NCBI RefSeq assembly: GCF_014076845.1
Contig: NZ_JACGUT010000047.1
Coordinates: 62,001 to 126,000, forward strand
DNA: 64,000 nt
From: Colwellia sp. MB3u-41
GTDB taxonomy: Bacteria > Pseudomonadota > Gammaproteobacteria > Enterobacterales > Alteromonadaceae
Reading direction: 5' to 3'
Shown: positions 1-8,379 of the stretch, piece after piece
Layout of the letters: every line of letters begins with the position of its first letter
Numbering within the stretch: position 1 is the stretch's first letter
Program-made: the position numbers and the translations under genes
The notes under the pieces: generated by a model
What the model was told of the DNA's origin: nothing
What the model saw: only the letters and a program-made list of their open reading frames with translations
The model's database searches: none

Positions 1-2
1 CA

Positions 3-341
3 CTGATAAAAAACCAAAATAATGGCGAAATAAAAGGTGGAAAAGGCGCTATTAGACAGATAAGTATGCTCGGTGTTAAATTTAAAGAAGAGATAATGAG
101 TGCTGATAACCAACATATTCACTACAAAATAGTCGGAAATAAACCGGTTAGCGACCACCGTGGCGATATTTATTTTTGCTTAAATAAGGTAACGGCTATC
201 CCAACAACTGAAGTTACCTACCATATAAGTTGTAAAGCTCCCTGGTGGCTACCGAGTTTTGTGCTGAGCTTTTTTATTAAAAAAGATGTCACTCAAGCTC
301 TTAAAAAAATAGCGCTTCACTTCAAAGGCAAGACCCTATGA
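3..341 (+). CDS. SRPBCC (polyketide cyclase-like) family protein, 5' truncated by window edge
   Basis: The frame is open from base 3 with no stop, so the gene starts left of the window; the ATG at 66 is probably internal. The visible 113 residues contain GKGAIRQISMLGVKF followed by an alternating beta pattern and a C-terminal amphipathic helix (DVTQALKKIALHF), which is the end of the helix-grip (START/SRPBCC) fold. Members bind small hydrophobic ligands. The stop overlaps the start of the next gene (ATGA at 338-341), so the two are translationally coupled; pairing with a membrane fatty-acid hydroxylase suggests a lipid-related role, which is inference. The ligand is unknown. Confidence 0.65.
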   Translation: MIKNQNNGEIKGGKGAIRQISMLGVKFKEEIMSADNQHIHYKIVGNKPVSDHRGDIYFCLNKVTAIPTTEVTYHISCKAPWWLPSFVLSFFIKKDVTQALKKIALHFKGKTL

Positions 342-1159
342 CAATAGAAATTATTTTGCTTGCACTGAGTCCGATTTTTATTGTTTTTGTTAGTTTTGAA
401 TTTATTAAATATCGCCGCTATTACGATATAAAAGACAGCTTAGCCAATACCGTTCTCGCCCTTATGCATCAAGGTGCGGATGCCGTTGCCTTACTGGTAT
501 TAATGCCTTTTTTTTATTGGCTTTATACCTATCGGGTATTCGACATAGAACTTACAGTCTTGAGTGTATTTTCTGCATTTATATTACAAGATTTTTTATA
601 TTATTGGTTTCATAAAGCATCACACCATATTCATTGGTTATGGGCAGCACATGTAGTGCATCATAGTTCTACCAAAATGAACTTTTCCACCGCCTTTAGG
701 CAGAGCTTGATGTACCCACTTGCAGGCATGTGGTTATTTTGGCTGCCAATGATACTAATAGGTTTTGACCCTATTACGGTATTTACCGTCGTCGCACTTA
801 ATTTGGCTTATCAATTTTTTGTTCATACACAAATAGTAAATAAGTTAGGTTGGTTTGAAGAAATATTTAATACCCCATCCCATCACCGGGTTCACCATGC
901 AATAAACAAAGGTTACCTAGACAAAAACTTTGCAGGCGTGCTTATTATTTGGGATAAATTATTTGGTACTTATGCTGAAGAAGAGCCATTAAAACCTTGT
1001 AAATATGGCATTGTCGGACAATTGAAGAGTAATAACCCGTTGACGATCACCTTTCATCAATGGCGTTACTTAATTAAAACTACACTTAATGCTAAAGGCT
1101 TCAAAGCTAAAATGAAGGTACTCTTTGGCTACCCAACAAGTGCTATAAAACATCAGTAA
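338..1159 (+). CDS. Sterol desaturase / fatty acid hydroxylase superfamily protein
   Basis: A 273-residue integral membrane di-iron enzyme. The three histidine clusters of the superfamily are visible: HKASHH (residues 92-97), HVVHH (105-109) and HHRVHH (182-187). Hydrophobic segments lie at about 3-22, 45-65, 70-90, 125-145 and 148-168. The family uses O2 and a non-haem di-iron centre to hydroxylate or desaturate lipid chains at the membrane. The gene overlaps the upstream SRPBCC gene by 4 bp and is followed by a good terminator at 1199-1227, so it ends its operon. The specific substrate cannot be read from sequence. Confidence 0.88.
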   Translation: MTIEIILLALSPIFIVFVSFEFIKYRRYYDIKDSLANTVLALMHQGADAVALLVLMPFFYWLYTYRVFDIELTVLSVFSAFILQDFLYYWFHKASHHIHWLWAAHVVHHSSTKMNFSTAFRQSLMYPLAGMWLFWLPMILIGFDPITVFTVVALNLAYQFFVHTQIVNKLGWFEEIFNTPSHHRVHHAINKGYLDKNFAGVLIIWDKLFGTYAEEEPLKPCKYGIVGQLKSNNPLTITFHQWRYLIKTTLNAKGFKAKMKVLFGYPTSAIKHQ

Positions 1160-1198
1160 GTATAAATAATTTGGTGTTAACATCAGGTTTTGTTATCG

Positions 1199-1227
1199 GG
1201 CCCTTTTAAAATGAAGGGCCTTTTTTT
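1199..1227 (+). terminator. Rho-independent terminator after the hydroxylase gene
   Basis: A 7-bp stem GGCCCTT (1199-1205) pairs with AAGGGCC (1214-1220) across an 8-base loop and is followed by T7 (1221-1227). There is no T-run on the opposite side, so it serves the + strand gene only. Confidence 0.85.
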
Positions 1228-1260
1228 AGGGGAAGTCGAGGCTATATTTTATTGTTGAGC

Positions 1261-2085
1261 TTATATCCCTACCGCGTATTTAACCTTTTCTTTGTAACTT
1301 CTGCTCACTTTTAATTCTTTACCGTTACTCATCACTAAATAATATTCGCCATTAAGTTGGCTACAAAATTTATCCACATAATTTTTATTAACAATGGTAG
1401 AGCGATGACTACGAACAAATTGTTTAGGGTCTAAAATTTCTTCAAGCTGTTTCATTGTTTTACGTAAAATATGCGTGGTAGTATCCGTGTGAACACACAT
1501 GTAGTCACCTGCAGCATCAATCCATAAGATATCTTTGACGGGAACTCGGCTAACTTCTCCAGCATCTTTAATAGCCAAAATATCAGAATAAGACGATAAG
1601 CTTACGGGCTGATTGTTTGCTAACTCTTCTAGAATTTTTTCACAGTCATTACCGGTGACATCACTCACTAACTGAATAAGTTTAGATTTATGTACCGCAT
1701 TTTCTGTACTGATAAGTCTCTGTCGTACCTTGTTCATCGACTCAGCTAAGCGAGCTTCGTCAGCAGGCTTTAACAGGTAGTCTTGTGCATGAACTTCAAA
1801 TGCTTTTAATGCATATTGATCAAATGCGGTAACGAAAATAACTATTGGTAATTTTAAACCTTGTTCAATAATAGCTTGTACAACTTCAAAACCATTGAGC
1901 CCAGGCATTTGAATATCAAGAAACATTAAGTCAGGCTCATAGGCACGGACTGCTTCGAGTGCCTCACGACCATTATGGCATTGTGCAACAATATCAACGT
2001 CTTTGTGATCAGCTAATCTTACTGCAAGACCTTTTCTTGCTAAAGGTTCATCATCAACAATGATTGTTGAAAGAAGCATTGTCAT
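1261..2085 (-). CDS. LytTR-family response regulator
   Basis: A 274-residue two-component regulator. The receiver domain (about 7-125) has the acidic pair DD at 11-12, phospho-acceptor D57 in MFLDIQMPG and the conserved K106 in YLLKP. The C-terminal LytTR DNA-binding domain (about 170-270) contains VKDILWIDAAGDYMCVHT and RSHRSTIVNKNYV, typical of AlgR/BtsR/LytR proteins that bind DNA through a beta fold. It overlaps the upstream histidine kinase by 4 bp (2082-2085), so the pair is co-translated. The organisation resembles AlgZ/AlgR and BtsS/BtsR; the stimulus and targets are unknown. Confidence 0.9.
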   Translation of the reverse strand: MTMLLSTIIVDDEPLARKGLAVRLADHKDVDIVAQCHNGREALEAVRAYEPDLMFLDIQMPGLNGFEVVQAIIEQGLKLPIVIFVTAFDQYALKAFEVHAQDYLLKPADEARLAESMNKVRQRLISTENAVHKSKLIQLVSDVTGNDCEKILEELANNQPVSLSSYSDILAIKDAGEVSRVPVKDILWIDAAGDYMCVHTDTTTHILRKTMKQLEEILDPKQFVRSHRSTIVNKNYVDKFCSQLNGEYYLVMSNGKELKVSRSYKEKVKYAVGI

Positions 2086-3155
2086 GTCTTTGTCTCTAGT
2101 TCATAGGGCATTCGGATGCTCACTTTAACACCTTTTGGTTTATTATTGGCAACAACCAAAGAAAAATCATTACCATACAATGCTGATAATCTTTCACGAC
2201 TGTTAGCAAGGCCAACGCCATTTTCACGGTATAAATTACCATTTTTAATTTCAGCACCGGGCCCATTGTCTGCAAGTTCTAATAGCAAGTCATTAGCAAA
2301 GCGCGTTACGGTTACTTTAATTGTGCCACCATCTTCTTGAGAAGCAATAGCATATTTAATCGAATTTTCAGCAATCGGTTGTAATATCATACTAGGTACT
2401 AATGCACTTTCACAGTCGACAGCAACAATAAATTCTACGCACAATCGGTCTTCAAAGCGTACTTTTTCTATATCTAAATACAATTTAAGTGCTTGTAATT
2501 CGCTATTTAAAGTGACTTTTTTCATTGGGTCTTTATCAAGAGAGTAACGTAAAAATTCACTTAATTTAGTCACCATACCATTCGCTATTTTATTTTCTTG
2601 CACCAGAATAAGGGTCGAAATTGCGTTAAGGGTATTAAAGAGAAAGTGTGGATTTAATTGATAGCGTAGCATTTTAAGCTGAGCTTGATGAGCAACACTA
2701 TTCGCTTCTAATACATTTTGTTTTTCTTTTTGTAGCATTTGATAATATTTGGTACCGAAATATAAACCACTCCAGCTCAAAATAATAAAAAATGAATAAA
2801 CACTGTTTGTTGTGTAATACAGCCAAAAATCAGGGCGGTAACCGTGTTTATATATTTCCCAATGATTAATATTTTTAACAACTTGCCAAAGAACACCCAC
2901 CAGATAAGACGCAACGATAACAATAACCGCTATTTTTGCGGGGCTAAAATTCCAAACTTTCCGATAAAGATACCGTAGAGGTACAGTAAAGAGCCAGCCG
3001 GCATAAGCATTTAAAAAAATAATAACGACAAAGATATCGCGAGGATCATGTAACAATGACCCTAAATAATGTACTAAAGCAAAACCAAACCAACTTGAGC
3101 TATGTACCAGCCAAAACAGTCGATTTTTGTTTTCTAATAATTCTTTCCAATTCAC
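2082..3155 (-). CDS. LytS/AlgZ-type membrane sensor histidine kinase
   Basis: A 357-residue protein starting at GTG. Four hydrophobic segments occupy roughly residues 12-30, 42-62, 77-95 and 118-138. The kinase core is of the His_kinase type: LNPHFLFNTLNAIS with the phospho-accepting H170, N-box LQPIAENSIKYAI (N264), G1 box DNGPGAEIK and G2 GVGLANSRERL. There is no PAS, HAMP or periplasmic sensor domain, so the signal is likely sensed within or at the membrane. Partner of the overlapping LytTR regulator. Confidence 0.9.
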   Translation of the reverse strand: MNWKELLENKNRLFWLVHSSSWFGFALVHYLGSLLHDPRDIFVVIIFLNAYAGWLFTVPLRYLYRKVWNFSPAKIAVIVIVASYLVGVLWQVVKNINHWEIYKHGYRPDFWLYYTTNSVYSFFIILSWSGLYFGTKYYQMLQKEKQNVLEANSVAHQAQLKMLRYQLNPHFLFNTLNAISTLILVQENKIANGMVTKLSEFLRYSLDKDPMKKVTLNSELQALKLYLDIEKVRFEDRLCVEFIVAVDCESALVPSMILQPIAENSIKYAIASQEDGGTIKVTVTRFANDLLLELADNGPGAEIKNGNLYRENGVGLANSRERLSALYGNDFSLVVANNKPKGVKVSIRMPYELETKT

Positions 3156-3277
3156 ACAGTATAACCAATAGAATATATTACGATAATTATGGGGTAGCTT
3201 TGCATTTCACGCATTGCCATTGAGCGTAGCATTTCAGCGACTTATCTCATTTATTTTAAATAAAATAAAGAGAGTGT

Positions 3278-3628
3278 TTATATTGCTAACATTTTACCCA
3301 AATGCTGCCCACCCACTAAATGCATATGAATATGGTAAACCTCTTGGCCACCATGTTCGTTACAATTAATAATAAGACGGTAACCATCTTCTGCAATGCC
3401 TTCTTCTTTGGCAATTTTTTTGGCTACAGTGATCATTCGACCTAAAGTGAGTTCATCATCTTCGGTTACATCATTAATCGTAGGAATTAATTTATTGGGA
3501 ATAATAAGAACATGTGTACTTGTTTTTGGTGTTATATCTCTAAATGCAGTAACAAGGTCATCTTGATAGAGTAAGTTGGTTGGTATTTCTTGTCTGACTA
3601 TTTTTGAAAATATAGTTTCTTCTGCCAT
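3278..3628 (-). CDS. hinT: HIT-family purine nucleoside phosphoramidase (HinT-like)
   Basis: A 116-residue histidine-triad protein with the motif HIHMHLVGG near the C-terminus; the middle histidine is the catalytic nucleophile in HinT enzymes that hydrolyse adenosine phosphoramidates and aminoacyl-AMP. The upstream frame also offers a TTG at 3640, but GGAG at 3635-3638 lies inside that extension and sits at proper distance from the ATG at 3628, which is therefore chosen. It follows bluB by 21 bp on the same strand and is probably co-transcribed with it. No obvious truncation: family length is about 115-120. Confidence 0.9.
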   Translation of the reverse strand: MAEETIFSKIVRQEIPTNLLYQDDLVTAFRDITPKTSTHVLIIPNKLIPTINDVTEDDELTLGRMITVAKKIAKEEGIAEDGYRLIINCNEHGGQEVYHIHMHLVGGQHLGKMLAI

Positions 3629-3649
3629 GATGTGCTCCAATTTTTAATG

Positions 3650-4303
3650 TTAAATTTTTTCGGCTGACCATTTATTATAGTGTATTGCTTTATCGACTGT
3701 ACGTCTTGGCAACCACCCTGCACTTTCTAGCTCAGGTTTATCCTTAAAATGTGTGACATAGCCAATACATAAATAGGCAATAATTTCGATTTTTTCAGGT
3801 ATATTTAAAGCGTCTCTTAGAATGTTGTCTTCGATAATACTTACCCAGCCCATACCTAAATTTTCAGCTCTGGCGGCAAGCCATAAATTCTGTATTGCAC
3901 AAACCGCACTGTATAAGTCCATTTCAGGTTTGATGGTTTTCCCCAAAACTACCGGACCATTTCGTTCTCTATCGCAAGTGACACAAATACCAATCGGTGC
4001 TTCTAAAATACCTTCAAGTTTAAATTTTTGATACTGCCTTTGCTTATTATCAGTAAACATTGCTTTTGAAGCTAAGTTTGCTTGATCAAAGCCATTTTTA
4101 ATCTGCTGTTTTGTCTCATTGTCATTTATAACAATAAAGTCCCACGGTTGCATAAAACCAACACTAGGAGCATGATGAGCAGCCGTTAATACGCGCTTTA
4201 AAACATCTTCAGGAATTGTTTCGTTGATAAAGTCGCTTCGAACATCACGACGGGAAAAGATAGTTTTATAAACAGCATTTCTTTCTTCTTCAGAGATATT
4301 CAT
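3650..4303 (-). CDS. bluB: 5,6-dimethylbenzimidazole synthase BluB
   Basis: A 217-residue flavin-destroying nitroreductase-fold enzyme that converts reduced FMN plus O2 to 5,6-dimethylbenzimidazole, the lower ligand of cobalamin. Supporting motifs: RRDVRSDF near the N-terminus, HAPSVGFMQPWDFI (FMN binding), LEAPIGICVTCDR, and the terminal AGWLPRR, all characteristic of BluB rather than other nitroreductases. No cobalamin genes lie next to it and no cobalamin riboswitch is seen in the short region upstream. It is followed closely by hinT. The function fits salvage or remodelling of corrinoids with genes elsewhere. Confidence 0.88.
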   Translation of the reverse strand: MNISEEERNAVYKTIFSRRDVRSDFINETIPEDVLKRVLTAAHHAPSVGFMQPWDFIVINDNETKQQIKNGFDQANLASKAMFTDNKQRQYQKFKLEGILEAPIGICVTCDRERNGPVVLGKTIKPEMDLYSAVCAIQNLWLAARAENLGMGWVSIIEDNILRDALNIPEKIEIIAYLCIGYVTHFKDKPELESAGWLPRRTVDKAIHYNKWSAEKI

Positions 4304-4349
4304 GTGAATTTTTCGATTAAGGTAAAAATTTTAGTTAATAGTGTCGCAT

Positions 4350-4382
4350 AAAAAAGGTCTAGATTAATCACTAATCTAGACC
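4350..4382 (-). terminator. Rho-independent terminator of the DUF3466 gene
   Basis: A perfect 11-bp inverted repeat, GGTCTAGATTA (4356-4366) and TAATCTAGACC (4372-4382), with a 5-base loop. A run of A at 4350-4355 gives a T6 tail on the minus strand, so it terminates the gene ending at 4407. Confidence 0.88.
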
Positions 4383-4406
4383 TCATAAGATATTTTAAAG
4401 CTAAAC

Positions 4407-6197
4407 TTAGTTTTTTGTAAAAAACCTACGTGTAAAGCCAAAAGTTAATAAAGCAAAAAAGCTAAAAAAACCTAAACTGGCGCCTTCTCTTTCTACTTTC
4501 TCTTCAACGGCTGAACAGTCTTCAATCTCACCCGCTATAGGTTTCAACGTAACAGCACGAACCACATCTTCGACAAGCTGTTCGCCTGTTGTTGTATCAA
4601 TTACCGGTTGACCTTTAGAATCAAGACGCGGAACTTTAATCAAAGCAGAAGCTGCTATTTCATTGTTGTCGTTAATATCACGGGCTTCAATAATCGTGTA
4701 ATCAGACGCACAGGTTAAGAAATCATTAAGATCAGTAAACTTTTTACTGCCAATATCATACATAAAAGCATGTTTACGACGAGGAGCATTTGCACTGTCA
4801 TTATGCGTTTCAACTTCACCTTCACCAACAATAATACCGTTTTCATTAATCGCACGAGCAGTGCTTGATGAACCTTTAAAGAAATCATCCGGTCTTATCA
4901 TTGCCATAACACCATCAAAATCGTTGGTGTCTACATGGAAAAATTTAGTCCGTAAACTACCATTTACAAACGTTTTAACATGGCCAATAGCAATACCTGC
5001 GTTATTTATACCGTATGCGCGAGAATCAAAAAATTCGCTATGGTCTTCAGTAAAATCTTTTACTTGACCATTTTTATAAACAACTGCATAAAGTTGACGT
5101 TGTTCATTAGTACTTGGTTCGGTTTCAGTTTCATCCCACCATCCGTGAGCAAAACCTACAGCGACACCTTGATTGTTTATCGCTTGGGCGTAATTAACAA
5201 ATTCACGTTCATCCTCGAGGTTTGGAGTAACTAAGTGGCCTAAAGTTTTTGACGAGGTAGGACCATCGGCACTGAGTGTCCACAAAATAGCTTCAGTATT
5301 GTACATGCTATCAATAGCACCTTGAATACACACCTTAAAAGGAACATCGTCAAGTATGTTAGGATCAGCACAACCACCTGTTTCATCAGTGATAAAATCA
5401 ATGGCATTTTGATCAATGCTGGTACTTGCATAGCCGACAGCAAATAAAGATTCACTAATATCTAATATCGCAGACTCCCCACCAAAACGTAAGTTTTCAG
5501 CAATACTATCATCTTCCGTAGGTGGCTTTAATTCAATAATAGTTTCACCCGCATCAGGAGAAAAGAAAGCACGAGTAGTGAAATCACGCACCCAATGCAC
5601 AACTTCATCACCATCGCTCTCAGTAAAATCTACTGGGATATATGGCGCAGAGCCATTACCGTAAATCCATCCGTCATTAGTAATACCATTAACAAAATTA
5701 ACCGTTGAGCGTGTTAACGTTGTGGTATCAGGAAAGTTTTGGTCAAATACAACAAAATCTTCAGTATCACCGGCATTACCTGTTAAGTTGCGCATCGCTA
5801 CAATGCCCCCAATTTTTTGATACAAGCTACTACTGGCTTGGCTATTTAAAAATTGAACAACCCAAGATAAATCGTTTGCAGTAGGCGTGCCCGCTCTTAA
5901 AGCAATTTCATCTTCAATATTATTTAAGGCGTAAACATTTTCATACTGCAGATCCGCTAGCCTTACAATATTGTCAAAATCTACTTCATCGAAATATTGA
6001 AATTGCACAGGGAAATTATAAAGATCTGAGCCAGAAATAGCCATTTGACTTTGGTTGTTTTCTTGCTGAGCATAACTATATTTAACTATGTTAATGCCAC
6101 CTTTATCGATAACTTCATATTTAGCTGCATGTGTCATTGATACACTTAAAGTACTGCTAATGCCTAACACTAATACCGATTTTACAAATTTGTTCAT
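4407..6197 (-). CDS. DUF3466 family exported protein with GlyGly-CTERM-like tail
   Basis: A 596-residue protein with a signal peptide (MNKFVKSVLVLGISSTLS..., likely cut after MTHA). The body contains several repeats of a pattern like YAQAINNQGVAVGFAHG, YGINNAGIAIGHV and ARAINENGIIVGEGE, each with an [I/N]N-x-x-G-x-x-x-G core, as in DUF3466 proteins of Shewanella/Vibrio-type bacteria. The C-terminus has the tripartite sorting layout: small residues GASLG, a hydrophobic segment FFSFFALLTFGF, then basic RRFF. This resembles GlyGly-CTERM signals handled by rhombosortase and type II secretion. Exported or surface location is inferred; molecular function unknown. Confidence 0.8.
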   Translation of the reverse strand: MNKFVKSVLVLGISSTLSVSMTHAAKYEVIDKGGINIVKYSYAQQENNQSQMAISGSDLYNFPVQFQYFDEVDFDNIVRLADLQYENVYALNNIEDEIALRAGTPTANDLSWVVQFLNSQASSSLYQKIGGIVAMRNLTGNAGDTEDFVVFDQNFPDTTTLTRSTVNFVNGITNDGWIYGNGSAPYIPVDFTESDGDEVVHWVRDFTTRAFFSPDAGETIIELKPPTEDDSIAENLRFGGESAILDISESLFAVGYASTSIDQNAIDFITDETGGCADPNILDDVPFKVCIQGAIDSMYNTEAILWTLSADGPTSSKTLGHLVTPNLEDEREFVNYAQAINNQGVAVGFAHGWWDETETEPSTNEQRQLYAVVYKNGQVKDFTEDHSEFFDSRAYGINNAGIAIGHVKTFVNGSLRTKFFHVDTNDFDGVMAMIRPDDFFKGSSSTARAINENGIIVGEGEVETHNDSANAPRRKHAFMYDIGSKKFTDLNDFLTCASDYTIIEARDINDNNEIAASALIKVPRLDSKGQPVIDTTTGEQLVEDVVRAVTLKPIAGEIEDCSAVEEKVEREGASLGFFSFFALLTFGFTRRFFTKN

Positions 6198-6222
6198 ATA
6201 ACTACTTAACTCTCATTTCTTG

Positions 6223-8130
6223 TTATAATTCATCTAGCTCTTGCCATCTTGCGAAAGCGATTTCGAGTTTTGACTCGCTTTCTTCAAGCTGGTTCAATAT
6301 TTTTTTTGTTTTATCACTATCTTGGGCAAAAAAGTTAGCATCATTTACCTGTTCTTGCAGTGAACTAATTAATAATTCAAGCTCATCAACTTGTTCAGGT
6401 AGCGCTTCTAATTCACGACTTTCTTTGAACGACATTTTTTTTTTAGCTGACACATTAACAGCTGGCTTACTTTCATTAGCTGAAGTCGGTGCTGTTTTTA
6501 CACCGTCTGCTAACTGCTTACGCTGCTCAGCTTTGTAAACTAAATAACTATCAACATCGTCATAACCACCGACAATATTTGTTATTTGACCACTTCCATC
6601 AAAGTAAAGGCAAGTGTTTACACAATTATTAACAAAATCACGATCATGGCTAACTAAAATAACGGTTCCTGCATAATTTGCAACGACTTCTTCTAATAAT
6701 TCTAAAGTTTCTATATCTAGATCGTTAGTTGGCTCATCGAGAATAAGTAAGTTGCTGGGTCTTAAAAATAAACGGGCTAATAACAGGCGGTTTTTCTCAC
6801 CACCTGATAATGCTCTTACAGGAGTTCGAGCACGTTTTGGACTAAATAAGAAATCTTGCAAGTACCCCAATACATGACGTGTTACGCCATTAACAGTCAC
6901 TTCTTGTTTACCTTCAGCAACAGTATCTTGAACAGTCATATTCAAGTCTAATGCATCACGATGTTGATCAAAATAGGCAACATCTAAATTAACACCTACT
7001 CGCATTTTTCCAGACGATGGTTGCTGCTGTTCCATGATTAATTTAATTAATGTTGACTTACCCGTGCCGTTTGCGCCAATAAGTGCTAAACGATCACCAC
7101 GAGTAATCAATAAATCTAAATCATTGAAAATGGTTTTATCGCCAAAAGCCATATGTAAGTTTTCACATTCAAACACTAACTTACCTGAGCGATCGCCTGT
7201 TGATATATTAATATCACCCTGCTTTTTAACTTCACGACGCTCTTGGCGTTCAACACGTAATTTTTCTAGAGAGCGAACTCGACCTTCATTTCGGGTTCTA
7301 CGCGCCTTAACACCCTGTCTTATCCATACTTCTTCTTCAGCTAAGCGCTTATCAAAAAGCGCATTTTGTGTAGACTCAACTTCTAAGTCATGGGCTTTTT
7401 GTTCGATATAAAGATCATAGTTACCTGGGTAGCTCACTAATTGACCGCGGTCTAAGTCTAAAATACGGGTTGCTAAACCACGAATAAATGCTCTATCGTG
7501 GCTAATAAATATGATCGTGCCCTTAAAGTCTTTCAAGAACTGCTCTAACCACAACACACTACTAATATCTAAATGGTTAGTAGGCTCATCGAGTAATAAC
7601 ACATCAGGTTCACTGACTAAAGCTTTAGCGAGTGCAAGTTTTCTTAACCAACCACCCGAAAGGTCGCAAATCATTTTGTCAGCTTCTAACGCTAACGTGG
7701 TTAATACTTTATCGATACGCTGTTCGTCTTGCCAAGCATTAGCTTGGTCAAGCTGTTGTTGAACATTCGATAACTTATTCAGATTTTTCTCTGAAGGGTC
7801 TTCGCCAATAATATGAATGATATGATGATATTGCTTAATCAATTCTGCATTTTCTGCAACACCTTGAGCAACATAATCAAAAACGCTCATGTCAGATGAC
7901 TCTGGTGGATCTTGTTCTAACATCGCTAACTTAATATTGCTCGACATCAGTATTTGACCATCGTCAAGGTTTTGCTTACCCATTAACACTTTCATTAATG
8001 ACGACTTACCTGCGCCATTTTTACCAACTAAACACACTCTTTCACCCGTTTTTACGGTCAAGTCTGATTTGTCTAAAATACTGTCTTCACCAAAGGCTAA
8101 TTCGCCTTGAGCTATTCGGATTAATTCCAT
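6223..8130 (-). CDS. uup: ABC-F ATPase Uup
   Basis: A 635-residue soluble tandem-ATPase. Walker A motifs are GKNGAGKSS (about 36-44) and GANGTGKST (about 350), signature motifs are LSGGWLRKLALAKAL and LSGGEKNRLLLARLF, and both Walker B motifs read LLLDEPTNHLD / LILDEPTNDLD. A charged C-terminal coiled-coil tail (about 560-635) matches the Uup DNA-binding domain. ABC-F proteins act on ribosomes; Uup also influences precise excision of transposons in E. coli. It lies 3 bp after a glutaredoxin-like gene and downstream of rlmL, so the three form an operon with a translation/ribosome theme. Confidence 0.95.
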   Translation of the reverse strand: MELIRIAQGELAFGEDSILDKSDLTVKTGERVCLVGKNGAGKSSLMKVLMGKQNLDDGQILMSSNIKLAMLEQDPPESSDMSVFDYVAQGVAENAELIKQYHHIIHIIGEDPSEKNLNKLSNVQQQLDQANAWQDEQRIDKVLTTLALEADKMICDLSGGWLRKLALAKALVSEPDVLLLDEPTNHLDISSVLWLEQFLKDFKGTIIFISHDRAFIRGLATRILDLDRGQLVSYPGNYDLYIEQKAHDLEVESTQNALFDKRLAEEEVWIRQGVKARRTRNEGRVRSLEKLRVERQERREVKKQGDINISTGDRSGKLVFECENLHMAFGDKTIFNDLDLLITRGDRLALIGANGTGKSTLIKLIMEQQQPSSGKMRVGVNLDVAYFDQHRDALDLNMTVQDTVAEGKQEVTVNGVTRHVLGYLQDFLFSPKRARTPVRALSGGEKNRLLLARLFLRPSNLLILDEPTNDLDIETLELLEEVVANYAGTVILVSHDRDFVNNCVNTCLYFDGSGQITNIVGGYDDVDSYLVYKAEQRKQLADGVKTAPTSANESKPAVNVSAKKKMSFKESRELEALPEQVDELELLISSLQEQVNDANFFAQDSDKTKKILNQLEESESKLEIAFARWQELDEL

Positions 8131-8133
8131 GGG

Positions 8134-8379
8134 CTATCTCAACTCTACTACTTGTGATTGTTCGAAAGGCCAGAATAACGTTGTATTGTCACTCAGACGC
8201 TCTAATACGGGAATATGAACACCGTATAATTTTACTAAGTTATTTTCACTTCCTTCATCGCCATCAATAATATCTACTACCCTAAGTTGGTGTTCGGGAA
8301 TGATATTAGCGATTAGTGCTAAAGCTTGCTCACAAAGGTGGCAACCTTCACTACTATATAAGTGAAATAATACGGTCAT
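8134..8379 (-). CDS. Glutaredoxin-family (DUF836) small protein
   Basis: An 81-residue thioredoxin-fold protein with the redox motif CHLC near the N-terminus (HLYSSEGCHLCEQA) and the cis-proline segment VHIPVL. DUF836 proteins often sit beside rlmL. Its start codon overlaps the rlmL stop by one base (TAATG), and uup begins 3 bp after its stop. Substrate unknown; a dithiol oxidoreductase role is inferred from the CxxC. Confidence 0.85.
   Translation of the reverse strand: MTVLFHLYSSEGCHLCEQALALIANIIPEHQLRVVDIIDGDEGSENNLVKLYGVHIPVLERLSDNTTLFWPFEQSQVVELR

Noticed and set aside
3240..3275. AT-only palindrome after hinT
   Set aside because: Stem is A/T only with no strong T-tail; too weak to call a terminator.
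3629..3640. TTG start for hinT
   Set aside because: The ribosome site GGAG lies inside this extension; the ATG at 3628 is better placed.
5240..5455. Minus-strand 71-codon frame inside the DUF3466 gene
   Set aside because: Out-of-frame shadow of a complete longer gene.
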